23,337 nt of DNA. It comes from Tritrichomonas foetus (taxonomy: Eukaryota; Parabasalia; Tritrichomonadida; Tritrichomonadidae). The notes under the pieces were generated by a model. It did not search any database. It was not told where the DNA came from and saw only the letters and a list, made by a program, of their open reading frames with translations. The stretch spans positions 1-23,337 of the forward strand of contig MLAK01001274.1 of NCBI GenBank assembly GCA_001839685.1, written 5' to 3'. Below, piece after piece: positions 8,368-17,785 of the stretch; position 1 is the first letter of the stretch; each line of letters starts with the position of its first letter. Made by a program: the position numbers and the translations under genes.

Positions 8368-11300
8368 TTATGATGCAGTCATAATATATTCACCATTGTT
8401 TACAAGCGATAAAGAAAATTCATTCGGATGGAATAATAAAGAAGAGGGATTTTCAATTCTCATTCCATTTCGAATGTTTGGGGCAATTTCTTCTTGCATA
8501 TAGTTTTGAACATTTACACATGTAACTCCATCTTCAGTACTAATTGCAGCTGTCATAGCACGTGGTTGAACAGCAAATCCAAATGTTCTTTGATTGCATT
8601 GCTCACAGCAACAAAAGATTTTTGAAGTTCTCATTCCTTCTGGGTGCCTCATATCAATTTTACAAACACTATGGCATTCAAGTGCAAAAGCAAATGTTGG
8701 AATAGTTTCTTCAACAATTTCAAGTTGAAGTGCAGGTGATTCAAGATCATCACAAACACTAAAGCATGGTTCAGTGACACTTGCACGAAGATCATAACAT
8801 TCAAATCCTGATCCACAAATTGCAAAAACATCATCAAAATAAGAAACAAATTGAATATCTTTTGTGGGTCCTATTTTTGGAATAATTGATGGCAAAAATC
8901 GATCAGTACGTAGATCACGAACATGATATTCATTACCTTCACAAAATGCATAGGAAATCAGCATTCCACGCTTTTTATCAATTTTTACTCGGTTATCACC
9001 ATACAATGGAAATGAACCAACATTTAATAGTGAATAATCCGATTGAATCTTCTGCACATAGCAATTCCTTTCAGTATTTACTGCAAATAACAAAGGATCA
9101 CCCGAATTATTTGTGTACTCAAGATCAATAATTGGACATTTTGATTTAATATTGTAGCTATGTAACAAATTTATGGAGTTTTCCCATTCTTTAATACAAA
9201 CATTTCCATTTGAATCACCAAAAGAATACTTCATATCGTTTAAATAAGTTAGTTCAGAAGTGATTTCTGCAGAATGGTGATAAGAAGTATTAATTTTCAA
9301 TGGCTTTTGTTGGATTGGCTTGAATTTCATTGAATTACGTCTTACATGCGATTGAGTTTGCTTTCTCAGTGATCTTGGTTTGTCCCTTTTCCCACTTTCT
9401 ATTTTCCCTGTGTCAATTATTCCATTTGGAGAAATTGAGCTCATTTTCGTTGAATTTGTAATAATTTCAAATTCATTAATTGAATCATATGTTTCAGGAT
9501 TTGCATTGTCACCTTCAAATATTTCTTCAAATGAAAAATTACCATTTAATAATTTCCTTATTGGTCTCAAAAGCATTGAAATATAAGAATTTAAAATTGT
9601 TGATTGTTGAGCTTTTCTAACAGTTTCATCAGGATCTTTTTCACAATTCTCAATAAACTTGGCAATTTTTGCATAAAATGGTTTAACTGGTTTAGCTTGC
9701 TGATTATTATTATTTGTTTGTGATGAAAATTTTTGTAAATTTGATTCGTAGAACTTCTTGGAAAGAATAAATAATTCACGACGAACTTTATAAGAAGACG
9801 ATTTTTCAAATTCAAAAGCAGCTTCAACAGCCTTATGTTCAACTTGCTTTCGTTTTTTAAGAGAATCTTTGCTTCCGGGTGTAATTGCACTATTTGTTTT
9901 AATAAAAGATGAAAGAGAACTGACTAAAGTTGCATGTAATTCAGGAGTTGCCGTTTTACAAATTTGTAAAATCGGTTCGAGAAGTCTTCCAATTAATATA
10001 TAATCTTTGATACTTGCAACAGCACCACTGATTATGTTTAAAGCCCATAAACGTGAATCACCTTCAAAGCGATCAACACCGAGACGTGTGAAAACAGAAG
10101 GATCAGTAATCATTTGCCTAAAAATGGAAACAGAATCCTTCATTAATAAAGCCAACAAAATTACAACCAAATGTGATGATGAATTTAAAGATTCTTTTAA
10201 AGATGCAATTAATACTTTTTCCACCAAACTTTGATTAAGTTCAAGTAGAGAATATCTTGCAGATTGATGGTATGCCAAAATTTTAATCAAGCAAAATAGA
10301 ATATGTTTAGACAGATTATTCGGTTTGTTTTTCAATAGAAGACCGAATAAAGCTTTTGGTATTGGATAGTATAAAACAAATTCCACTGATTTTTTAGATG
10401 AATCCAAATATTTTGCCAATACTTCGCAGGCAAGTTCACTCAGCTCTGGATCATTTATAATTGATGGCAAAAAACTAAGTTCAAAAGGTGGGTAAACAGA
10501 TTCTATTTGCGAATTCATCATGTTTTTGAAAGTGTCCAAAACTTGTCTTAAAAAATGATGATAAGACAATAAACGGTTGTTATTTGAATGCAAATTCTGG
10601 TTATTGTTTGTTGAATTAATAATATTAATACTATTACTGCTTCCACTATATTTAATATTACTACCAATACTATTAATAGTGCTATTTAAATTACTTAAAT
10701 TCAAGTTATTCATACTGTTGATATTATTACTGTAATATAAATTATTACCAAAGGAATTATTGAAGGTATTATTGAATGAATTCGTCAGAGAGCTAGTAGG
10801 AATGATTTGGTTATCACCATGGCTGAGTAAATAAAGAGCTGCATCGAGTCTGAGATCAAAAGTATGCCATTCGCGTGAATTATTCATATTTGGCAATTCA
10901 GGATATGATTTTGGATGTGTATTAAAACAATTTAAAATTCGGCAAGCCAAAATAAAATTCACAGTTAATTCAGAAATAACATTATCAGACCGAAAAAGTT
11001 TGACAAAGAGTTCAGGATCAATTGATTTCAATGCAATTGCCTCAACTGTTGATTTTAAAGTTGAGTATAAATCGTCAAGAAGAGCTTTTACTCTTTGTCT
11101 TTCTAAGTCATCTGCTGCATCAATCTCTTCAAGAAACATCAAAGAAATCGGCTGTAGAGAACCACTTTGAAAACAATAATAATGACGAGAATGCCAAACA
11201 AGTGCAACTCGTGCTGGTGATGTTAAACAAGAAGTAAACAAATCAGTTGGATAATCAGTAGATCGAGGTAACATTTCATATTCACCACATGAAAAAAAGG

Positions 11301-12051
11301 CAACAGTATTTAAATTATTTTTATGATTATTCTGTTTCACACTATTACAATTATTTATATTATGATTCAAATTAGAACCATTTATATTATTATTCGAATT
11401 TTGATTATCTGAGTTTTGGGAAGCAAATTCTTTGAAGATTGGAAAAAGCGAACCAGCTCGATCTCTGTCGAAGATAAAACAAGACGATTCACCAGAAACA
11501 TCAAGAAGATCTTTCAAATGTAGTTGCTCATTATATGGAAACTGTAAACTTTCTCGAGGCGAATTTTCAATTTGGTGGGCGATGTAATGAAAAACGATTC
11601 TTTGCACATTTTTCCTCATTTTTACTTGACGAACTTGCTGCAAAACCACTTGCATTTGCTGATTAACTAATGGAATAACTAGTGATGGTGAAATTAGAAC
11701 GGAAAATTGATTTTTCACAATGTGATTTAAATCTTCAATTGGCTCATTTGCAATAACATAACTGCTCTGCCAAAAGCAAACATCGTCTTTATTGTTATTC
11801 ACAAAATCAATGTATTCTTGCTTGGGCCGGATATAGGCGACCAAATATTTTACTGTTTTGGTCTGAAAATTGAGAATTTTGGATATTGGATGTTCTTCTA
11901 ATATTTCTGGCTCATTTAAGGCATGATCTGAGTACCAATTAGAAAATTTGGATATTTGTATTTCTTTTTTTGGATCACTTTCTCTGCCAGCAAAAGGGGA
12001 TGGTTCCTCTTGTTTTTGCTCATGCGATAATCTACGCGAGGTTTTGGACAT
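8368..12051 (-). CDS. Raptor (TOR complex 1 scaffold, Kog1/Mip1 homologue)
   Basis: A 1227-residue Raptor homologue. Raptor binds TOR kinase and presents substrates, coupling growth to nutrients. Domains seen: the Raptor N-terminal conserved, caspase-like domain (about 60-415). Its motifs include IVFHYIAH (155-159 region), FIFDRDRAG (192-200), DLFTSCLTSPARVALVW, then a FVKLFRSDN...NFILACRILNCF block. A central HEAT-like helical region (about 500-830) and a C-terminal beta-propeller (about 915-1220) follow. Known Raptors have HYNGHG and FVYDCSNAG at the two active-site-like motifs. Here the His is kept (His159), but the Cys position is Arg196. Two Asn-rich inserts interrupt the protein: about 213-248, inside the caspase-like domain, and about 420-494, between domains. 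The start is an ATG at 12051. The gene is divergent from the ABC transporter gene. The family call is strong because several consecutive signature blocks match. Confidence 0.87.
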   Translation of the reverse strand: MSKTSRRLSHEQKQEEPSPFAGRESDPKKEIQISKFSNWYSDHALNEPEILEEHPISKILNFQTKTVKYLVAYIRPKQEYIDFVNNNKDDVCFWQSSYVIANEPIEDLNHIVKNQFSVLISPSLVIPLVNQQMQVVLQQVRQVKMRKNVQRIVFHYIAHQIENSPRESLQFPYNEQLHLKDLLDVSGESSCFIFDRDRAGSLFPIFKEFASQNSDNQNSNNNINGSNLNHNINNCNSVKQNNHKNNLNTVAFFSCGEYEMLPRSTDYPTDLFTSCLTSPARVALVWHSRHYYCFQSGSLQPISLMFLEEIDAADDLERQRVKALLDDLYSTLKSTVEAIALKSIDPELFVKLFRSDNVISELTVNFILACRILNCFNTHPKSYPELPNMNNSREWHTFDLRLDAALYLLSHGDNQIIPTSSLTNSFNNTFNNSFGNNLYYSNNINSMNNLNLSNLNSTINSIGSNIKYSGSSNSINIINSTNNNQNLHSNNNRLLSYHHFLRQVLDTFKNMMNSQIESVYPPFELSFLPSIINDPELSELACEVLAKYLDSSKKSVEFVLYYPIPKALFGLLLKNKPNNLSKHILFCLIKILAYHQSARYSLLELNQSLVEKVLIASLKESLNSSSHLVVILLALLMKDSVSIFRQMITDPSVFTRLGVDRFEGDSRLWALNIISGAVASIKDYILIGRLLEPILQICKTATPELHATLVSSLSSFIKTNSAITPGSKDSLKKRKQVEHKAVEAAFEFEKSSSYKVRRELFILSKKFYESNLQKFSSQTNNNNQQAKPVKPFYAKIAKFIENCEKDPDETVRKAQQSTILNSYISMLLRPIRKLLNGNFSFEEIFEGDNANPETYDSINEFEIITNSTKMSSISPNGIIDTGKIESGKRDKPRSLRKQTQSHVRRNSMKFKPIQQKPLKINTSYHHSAEITSELTYLNDMKYSFGDSNGNVCIKEWENSINLLHSYNIKSKCPIIDLEYTNNSGDPLLFAVNTERNCYVQKIQSDYSLLNVGSFPLYGDNRVKIDKKRGMLISYAFCEGNEYHVRDLRTDRFLPSIIPKIGPTKDIQFVSYFDDVFAICGSGFECYDLRASVTEPCFSVCDDLESPALQLEIVEETIPTFAFALECHSVCKIDMRHPEGMRTSKIFCCCEQCNQRTFGFAVQPRAMTAAISTEDGVTCVNVQNYMQEEIAPNIRNGMRIENPSSLLFHPNEFSLSLVNNGEYIMTAS

Positions 12052-12383
12052 TTTCTAATAAAAAAATCAAACACCAAAGAGAAAAGCTAAAGGTCAATTA
12101 TTTCAAAGATTATGGTAAAATTAAAACAGGTCAATTTTTTCAAAGACTATGGCAAAATAGAAACAGGTCAATTCTTGAAAAGAACACTTTCTTCGGTCAA
12201 GTTCATTCAAATTCACAATATTAACTTTTTCAATCATCATTTTGCAATTTTTGAATAGAATTTTGTTATGAATTGATTGTATCAATGAAAAATTGACTGA
12301 ATCCATTTAAATAAACATGACTTTGTACAAATAAATGGTCACTTTATTCATTGAAAAAAGTTAATCGGACATAAAATATTCAA
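12052..12383. promoter_or_regulatory. Divergent promoter region of Raptor and ABC transporter genes
   Basis: This 332-base spacer contains the 37-bp repeats at 12089-12180. It also has two TCAYW initiator-like words upstream of the ABC gene (TCACT at 12339 and TCATT at 12348, 45 and 36 bases before its ATG). On the Raptor side TTGACCTTT (reverse complement of 12089-12097) ends about 38 bases before the Raptor ATG. Its CCTTT resembles the M5 element of T. vaginalis core promoters. These assignments are tentative. Confidence 0.35.
12089..12180. repeat. 37-bp direct repeat, two and a half copies, in a promoter region
   Basis: Copies start with AGGTCAATT at 12091, 12128 and 12165, a period of 37. 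The first two extend through TTTCAAAGA-TATGG-AAAAT; the third is truncated. Copies differ at scattered positions. The array lies just upstream of Raptor, so it could modulate transcription or be neutral slippage. Confidence 0.8.
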
Positions 12384-14882
12384 ATGAAAAAATACGCTGA
12401 TTTAAACTCAGGAGCACTTTTGGAAAGTGTAGAACATCAGACATATACTACCATTCAACGGAAAAACGAATTTGACGGATATAAATTTCACGGCTTGCAT
12501 TTTAAAGCAATCATATTTCGGCGATGGACATTAATTAAAAGATCGAAAAAAATGGTTGCCGTCACATTTTCAATGACTTTGTTTTTCACAATGTTAGCAA
12601 TATTAGCGCACTTTTTAATGGAAACTTTATTGCAGGAATTTCGATTTGATATGAATTTCAAACTTTTGTGTGATCAGGATAATGAAATTGTATTATCATT
12701 TGATGATGATATGGACAAGCATCTTCCTTATGTTGAAGCACTTGCTGCGATATATCGAAATGATACTGGTCGAGAACCTCGATTTCATAATGAGACATCA
12801 TTGAAAGCTGTTAATGAATTTATGTACAAGCGTGCTGTTGATAATCCAAATCATATTCCATATGTTTCAATGGGCGTTTCATTTAATGATTACTATCCAT
12901 TTTTAAATATGACTGTACTTCATAATACATCGACTCTTATTGAAGTTGATCTTGCAGCACGCGTTGTTGCAACAAGAATGGCATGGAAAAAGAAATACGG
13001 AATGGATACAGACTTTAAATTTTCAGTAACCTTACTTCTAAAGCATATTGTTGATGTTCTTTTTGCACAACTTGGTCCGGCAATTACAACTGTTGGTTTA
13101 ATTTCCATTATTCCTTTATTAATCACTCAGCCAATTATTGATATTCGTGGTGAAGTTCGTCAGTACATGGTTGCAAGCACCCTTTCATTACCTCCATATT
13201 GGCTTGCTACATTTCTTATCGATATTGTTATTTGGGTCCTTGTAACTGTAATAATGTGGGCTATATTTTTATTATTTAAAATTAGAGCGTTTATGGATAA
13301 CCAATTTGCAACATTATATTTAATGATTTCAATTGGACCTGCTTTCATTCTTTTTTCTTATTGCATTTCATTTGCTTTTAGTCAAGCAGAATCTGCATCG
13401 AGACAATTATTTGTAATTTTATGTATTATTTTAGTGATTCCAATTATTGTTGATTTTGCTCGATTTAATTTCGTTGATCCAGTTTGGCTTGATTATTGTT
13501 ATGGTTTACTTCCGCACTTACTTCTACAAAGACAATTTGCTCTTCTATTCCAACACATTTCTTTTCTCAAACAACCTTTCACGTATTTCTGGAAAGTTGA
13601 TCCAAATACACGAGCATTTTTCATAATGACTTATGTTGATATTCCAGTCTACATTATTGTTTTGTGGATGATTGAAACACTTGGATTAAAAATAGGTCGA
13701 AGAAAGTCAATAAATACATTTTCCAAATATATTGACTTTTTCAAAGATCAAAAAAAGAAACATCCTGTGACAAAAGAAGCACAAGATCTTGCAAATCTTG
13801 CTTATTCTACAGACAACAATGAAAAAATTGCCGTTTCTATTCGAGATGTTTCGAAACTATATTTTAATACTGAAGGTTTTCCCATTTCTGCTGTAAATAA
13901 TGTTTCATTGGGTGTTAAAGAAGGCTCTCTTTTTGGCTTTCTTGGTGCAAATGGAGCAGGTAAAACAACATTGATAAAAATGATTACATCAATGACACCT
14001 CCATCAAGTGGAACAATTGAGATTAATGGTCAAGATATTTCAAAAGTTCATGATCCAACAGTTTTGTCTGTTTGTCCACAATTTAATTCTCATTTATGTT
14101 ATGAAATGACACCAAGAGAACATTTTAAACTGTATCGAATGATTCATCGTTTTGATCCCAAAGAAGCTGAATATTTATCAAATAATCTTATGGAAATGCT
14201 TGATCTTACAAAATATGCGGATAAACCAGTACGTGAATTAAGTGGTGGAAATATGAGAAAATTAGCAGTAGCTTTAGCTTTTTATTCACAATCAAATATT
14301 ATTTTACTTGATGAACCAACTTCGTCACTTGATCCTGTTGCACGACATGATGTGCATGAGCTTATTCAAGCCTACAGAGGGCAAAAAACTTTTATGTTAT
14401 GTACACATTTATTGAGTGAAGCTGAAGCTTTATGCGATGTTATTTCAATCATGATTAAAGGTTGTGTTTATACATATGGAACACCACAATATCTATCACA
14501 GAAATTTGGAACAGAATATAAAGTTGATATCATGCTTGATGATGATTCTGAAGAAACTTTGATAAAAGTCGATAACTTTTTCTCTAATGAGCTCCCACTT
14601 GCAGACTTAACAATTTCTCGTCCAAAAGCAAGAATTTACTCAATACCAGCATCAATGATTACTTTACCGGAGTTGTTCATAAAAATGGGAACTGGAAAGA
14701 AAGGTGATCATGGATTCTGTTATTATACATGCTCATCTTCATCACTTGAAAGAGTTTTCATGGAAATCGTTAAAATTTCTGAACTTGCTGATATTAATGG
14801 AGAAGGAATGGATATCGTTTCTACTACATTACAAAGCAGCCATTCTGATGCGGTTTCTGAAAGAAAGTTACCATCAATATGA
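12384..14882 (+). CDS. ABCA-type half ABC transporter (TMD-NBD)
   Basis: An 832-residue half-transporter: one membrane domain followed by one ATP-binding domain. The first helix is about 57-80, then a large extracytoplasmic loop (about 85-210), then a cluster of five or more helices (about 220-435). The ATPase domain spans about 475-710: Walker A GANGAGKT (521-528), Q-loop PQFN, signature LSGGNMRK (from 619), Walker B IILLDEP (Asp643, Glu644), D-loop SLDP and the switch His675 in CTHLL. All ATPase residues are intact. The LSGGN-RK signature, TMD-before-NBD order and large first loop fit the ABCA (lipid exporter) subfamily. Human ABCA proteins are usually full-length tandem forms, while half-size members are common in protists. 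It presumably works as a dimer. The substrate is unknown; lipid is a family-based guess. The about 120-residue C-terminal extension is unassigned. Confidence 0.88.
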   Translation: MKKYADLNSGALLESVEHQTYTTIQRKNEFDGYKFHGLHFKAIIFRRWTLIKRSKKMVAVTFSMTLFFTMLAILAHFLMETLLQEFRFDMNFKLLCDQDNEIVLSFDDDMDKHLPYVEALAAIYRNDTGREPRFHNETSLKAVNEFMYKRAVDNPNHIPYVSMGVSFNDYYPFLNMTVLHNTSTLIEVDLAARVVATRMAWKKKYGMDTDFKFSVTLLLKHIVDVLFAQLGPAITTVGLISIIPLLITQPIIDIRGEVRQYMVASTLSLPPYWLATFLIDIVIWVLVTVIMWAIFLLFKIRAFMDNQFATLYLMISIGPAFILFSYCISFAFSQAESASRQLFVILCIILVIPIIVDFARFNFVDPVWLDYCYGLLPHLLLQRQFALLFQHISFLKQPFTYFWKVDPNTRAFFIMTYVDIPVYIIVLWMIETLGLKIGRRKSINTFSKYIDFFKDQKKKHPVTKEAQDLANLAYSTDNNEKIAVSIRDVSKLYFNTEGFPISAVNNVSLGVKEGSLFGFLGANGAGKTTLIKMITSMTPPSSGTIEINGQDISKVHDPTVLSVCPQFNSHLCYEMTPREHFKLYRMIHRFDPKEAEYLSNNLMEMLDLTKYADKPVRELSGGNMRKLAVALAFYSQSNIILLDEPTSSLDPVARHDVHELIQAYRGQKTFMLCTHLLSEAEALCDVISIMIKGCVYTYGTPQYLSQKFGTEYKVDIMLDDDSEETLIKVDNFFSNELPLADLTISRPKARIYSIPASMITLPELFIKMGTGKKGDHGFCYYTCSSSSLERVFMEIVKISELADINGEGMDIVSTTLQSSHSDAVSERKLPSI

Positions 14883-15102
14883 TTTTATCATAGCTATACT
14901 GTATTTTTTTATCTATCTATTAATAAAATGTATTTTATTCTTTCTAATTTACCATAATAGTATTTCGTTATTAAAAACATTTCATTTTAATTTGTTTTAA
15001 ACAAAAACAAAAAGAAAATGAAAGAAAAAACAAGATTCCTAACTCTATTTTAATACATATAAAAAATTAACAAATTGCAAATAGAGGAATATAACGCGAT
15101 CT

Positions 15103-17775
15103 TCACAAACATTGTCCCTCTGACTGTGGAATATTTGTTGCATTTGGTTTTATACACTTTTCACAGTAGCAGATGGACATTTGAATTCCACCATCAATTA
15201 TTTGATGGCCAACATGACATTTCATTGCACATGTTCTACAAATCCACTTATCATTTGAGCTTCCGACGCGGACAGAATCCTCGCAAGTTTTACAATAAAA
15301 CATATGTTGAAAAACCGGTCTTCGTGTATAACAAGATGAGCATTGTTGTATTCCACGTGACCCACATTGGCAATCAAGGAGAATTTTTTCACCAATGAAT
15401 GTAATTGGATGGTTTTTATGGCATTGCTTTGCACAGCCTCTGCATATAATCATAGCACATTTCTCACATTTATAAGCAGGCATTGGTGTAGGAGTGCAAT
15501 GACAACAAGTATCCAAAAAGTGACAATGAAGAGCAGCATTTTCGTAATATTTTGTAGCATTTTCGAATTTTTGATCATTTTCACAAATCTTTCCCAACGC
15601 CAACATTGCATGAATACACCCACGCTGTGCTGAATAATCTAAAGGAGAAATTGCTTCGATTTTTCGATTCTGTTTTAATAATTGGATTCCATATAAACCG
15701 ACACCGATTGGTTCTTTAAAACTAAAAGCTTTATACATAAATTGTGCGGCGTGTTCATGCTGTGACGAATCTAACATTGCGGCACAAAAAGTTGTAGCTA
15801 ATTTATGATTCTTACTTGCAGCCTTGGTAAAATATTCAAGCGCAAGAGTATCATTTTTTTCTAAATAAATTGCATTAAATAAATGAAATGCATATGTATA
15901 TTGTGCATCTTTGTTTCCAGTTTCAGCTGCAAGTTTTAATAAACGAATCCCCTCATGAATATTCTGCGGAATATTAATACCATATTCATTATAATGTCCC
16001 CAAAAGAACATCATTTTAGGATCAGCTTGATCAGATGCCATTTTGAAGTATTTCATCGCTTTCATTTTGTTTGGTACTTGGTTTAAGCGCCCATAATAAA
16101 AAATTGAGGCAAATTTGATTTGTGCATTAACATTTCCGTTGTCGGCCGCATATTCATATAATTTTATTACATCATCATTTGATCCAATTCTGATTTTTCC
16201 ATTGTACATTAATTCAGCGAGATGGTAAGAAGCTGCAACTTGACCATGATTTCTAGCACGTCTAAAATATTGACCTGCTACGTCATAATTTGGCGGTTCT
16301 AACATTTTATTACATAATCCTAAATATAATTCGGCTGTAGAAACTAAATTTTCGTTGTCTTTGGTTAATACTTGATTTGCAACTGGCTGGAAATAATGGA
16401 TGGCGGTTTCAAGACACTGCTCGACACGATTTCCTTCGAAATAAATTATTCCTAAATTTAGTTGTGAAACTGCATCTCCATCAATTGCAGAATTCATTAA
16501 TGCGTTTAATGGTTTAACAGCGTTATATGCAATTGGGTTAATTTTAATCATTTCTTCTTTTTCAAGTAAATCTTTAGGTGCGACAACTTTTTTATATTCG
16601 TTGAACATTTCTATATTAATTGTACCATTCAAATATGGCTTCTGATTTAATTTTTCTAAAATTTGGTGAAAAGTTGGTCGATCGTTTGGATCTTGGGCCC
16701 AACATTGTTCAATAAGCTCTTTCCAGTGATTTTCTACATATCTTGGAATTGGTGGTCGCTTTCCTTCCAGAACAAAACTCATTACTTCCATAAACGACCA
16801 ATTTTGATATGGAATGGAGAAGGTAAACATTTCAAAAAGAGTAACACCATAAGCATAAACGTCAAGTTTCGAATCATAAAGAAAGTCATCGTCAGTCATA
16901 TATTCATTATTCTGAGCATTATTATTATTTTGATAAGCATTATTGTTATTTTGAAAATTGCTGTTATTTTGAAAATTGCTGTTATTTTGATTCAAGTTTT
17001 GATTATTCTGAATGTTTGAAGGAAGTTCTTGATTCATATATTGAATATTATTATTTTGATTATATAATTGTGGATTTTGGTTGTTATTAAAATTATTATT
17101 ATTATTATTTTGATGTGGCCTCCGATTAACATTTCTATTATTTGTAAAGAGTTCAGGTGCCATAATTGTTGGTGTTGACATGCACATCGATTGTAAAATC
17201 GGAATTCCTGGATTTTCATCTTTCGATGATCCAAAATCGCAGACGTAGGGCCGTAAATACCTGTCCAGTAGCACGTTGGCTGGCTTGAAATCTCGATGTA
17301 CCCATCGGTGTGAATGAATATGCTCGAGGGCGGCCGCCATTCCAAATGCGATAATTAATTTATGTGTTGGATCCCACTGGTTGAGGTCGACTTCGCCTTT
17401 TTCGCAATGTACGATTGCATCGTGAAGTGATCCGCCATCGATGAATAAAGTATAGATTGCATTGAAATTATGATAATTATTTGCTTGAGAAAAACCGACA
17501 AAGGGAACAATCGCGGGATGTTTGATAGTTGCAAGTAATTTAACTTCTCGCATAAAAACTGTCAATGGAACAGAATTTTTATTAATTTTTCGAACGACAT
17601 ATTTTCCTGTGGATTTTTCCCTTTGAACTGTAATATTTGCGGTTCTCCCAATCGATGGATTTATAATTATCCGTGAATCCGTTTCAAAATCGACCGGATT
17701 CACAGCGAATTGTTGAAGGGAATCCAAATCAATCTTAATGTAAGTAAAAAAAGAGAAGGTCAAATTGAAGGTCAA
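15103..17775 (-). CDS. TKL-like protein kinase with Sel1 repeats and UBR-box-like zinc modules
   Basis: An 890-codon open frame; numbering here counts the opening TTG as residue 1. N-terminal kinase (about 28-390): the glycine loop is degenerate (SIGRTANITV at 41-50, losing the later glycines), with VVRK Lys63, HRDFKPAN with Asp162, DFG Asp180 and an APE motif. An Asn/Gln-rich insert of about 80 residues separates APE from the DVYAYG segment. Sel1-like repeats (about 435-750) follow, alternating A..L..(L/I)Y..G-type helices. The C-terminus (about 752-885) carries two Cys/His-rich modules of the C..C...C..C....C..CA..CH..H....C.CG type. These resemble the UBR box that reads N-degrons. The combination suggests a scaffolding kinase, possibly linked to ubiquitin signalling (inference). 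No ATG lies in frame before Met75, which is inside the kinase fold. The nearest upstream ATG (17785-17783) is one base out of frame. Confidence 0.82.
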   Translation of the reverse strand: MTFNLTFSFFTYIKIDLDSLQQFAVNPVDFETDSRIIINPSIGRTANITVQREKSTGKYVVRKINKNSVPLTVFMREVKLLATIKHPAIVPFVGFSQANNYHNFNAIYTLFIDGGSLHDAIVHCEKGEVDLNQWDPTHKLIIAFGMAAALEHIHSHRWVHRDFKPANVLLDRYLRPYVCDFGSSKDENPGIPILQSMCMSTPTIMAPELFTNNRNVNRRPHQNNNNNNFNNNQNPQLYNQNNNIQYMNQELPSNIQNNQNLNQNNSNFQNNSNFQNNNNAYQNNNNAQNNEYMTDDDFLYDSKLDVYAYGVTLFEMFTFSIPYQNWSFMEVMSFVLEGKRPPIPRYVENHWKELIEQCWAQDPNDRPTFHQILEKLNQKPYLNGTINIEMFNEYKKVVAPKDLLEKEEMIKINPIAYNAVKPLNALMNSAIDGDAVSQLNLGIIYFEGNRVEQCLETAIHYFQPVANQVLTKDNENLVSTAELYLGLCNKMLEPPNYDVAGQYFRRARNHGQVAASYHLAELMYNGKIRIGSNDDVIKLYEYAADNGNVNAQIKFASIFYYGRLNQVPNKMKAMKYFKMASDQADPKMMFFWGHYNEYGINIPQNIHEGIRLLKLAAETGNKDAQYTYAFHLFNAIYLEKNDTLALEYFTKAASKNHKLATTFCAAMLDSSQHEHAAQFMYKAFSFKEPIGVGLYGIQLLKQNRKIEAISPLDYSAQRGCIHAMLALGKICENDQKFENATKYYENAALHCHFLDTCCHCTPTPMPAYKCEKCAMIICRGCAKQCHKNHPITFIGEKILLDCQCGSRGIQQCSSCYTRRPVFQHMFYCKTCEDSVRVGSSNDKWICRTCAMKCHVGHQIIDGGIQMSICYCEKCIKPNATNIPQSEGQCL
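16903..17144 (-). repeat. Asn/Gln-rich low-complexity insert in the kinase domain
   Basis: About 80 codons dominated by AAT and CAA encode Asn-rich runs with short reiterations of a NSNFQNN-type unit (visible twice around 16950-16990). The insert sits between kinase subdomains VIII (APE) and IX (DVYAYG), where it can loop out without breaking the fold. Confidence 0.85.
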
Positions 17776-17785
17776 TTATGTTCAT
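17731..17785 (-). other. Apparent frameshift at the 5' end of the kinase-Sel1 gene
   Basis: On the minus strand an ATG at 17785-17783 opens a frame ending at a TAA at 17737-17735. The kinase frame is offset by one base and begins with TTG after a TAA at 17778-17776. A run of seven A (plus strand, 17746-17752) lies in between. One base fewer in that run would join the ATG frame to the kinase frame with no other change. The word ACTTACATTAAG (minus strand, 17745-17734) faintly resembles the T. vaginalis 3' intron motif ACTAACACACAG. No GT donor lies between the ATG and that point, and upstream ATGs end in stops, so an intron is not supported. Confidence 0.55.

Noticed and set aside
17734..17745. 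A possible 3' intron motif (ACTTACATTAAG) at the kinase-Sel1 gene start
   Set aside because: It matches the T. vaginalis motif at only 8 of 12 positions. No GT donor lies between the usable ATG and this site, and the upstream ATGs tried lead to stops or the wrong phase.
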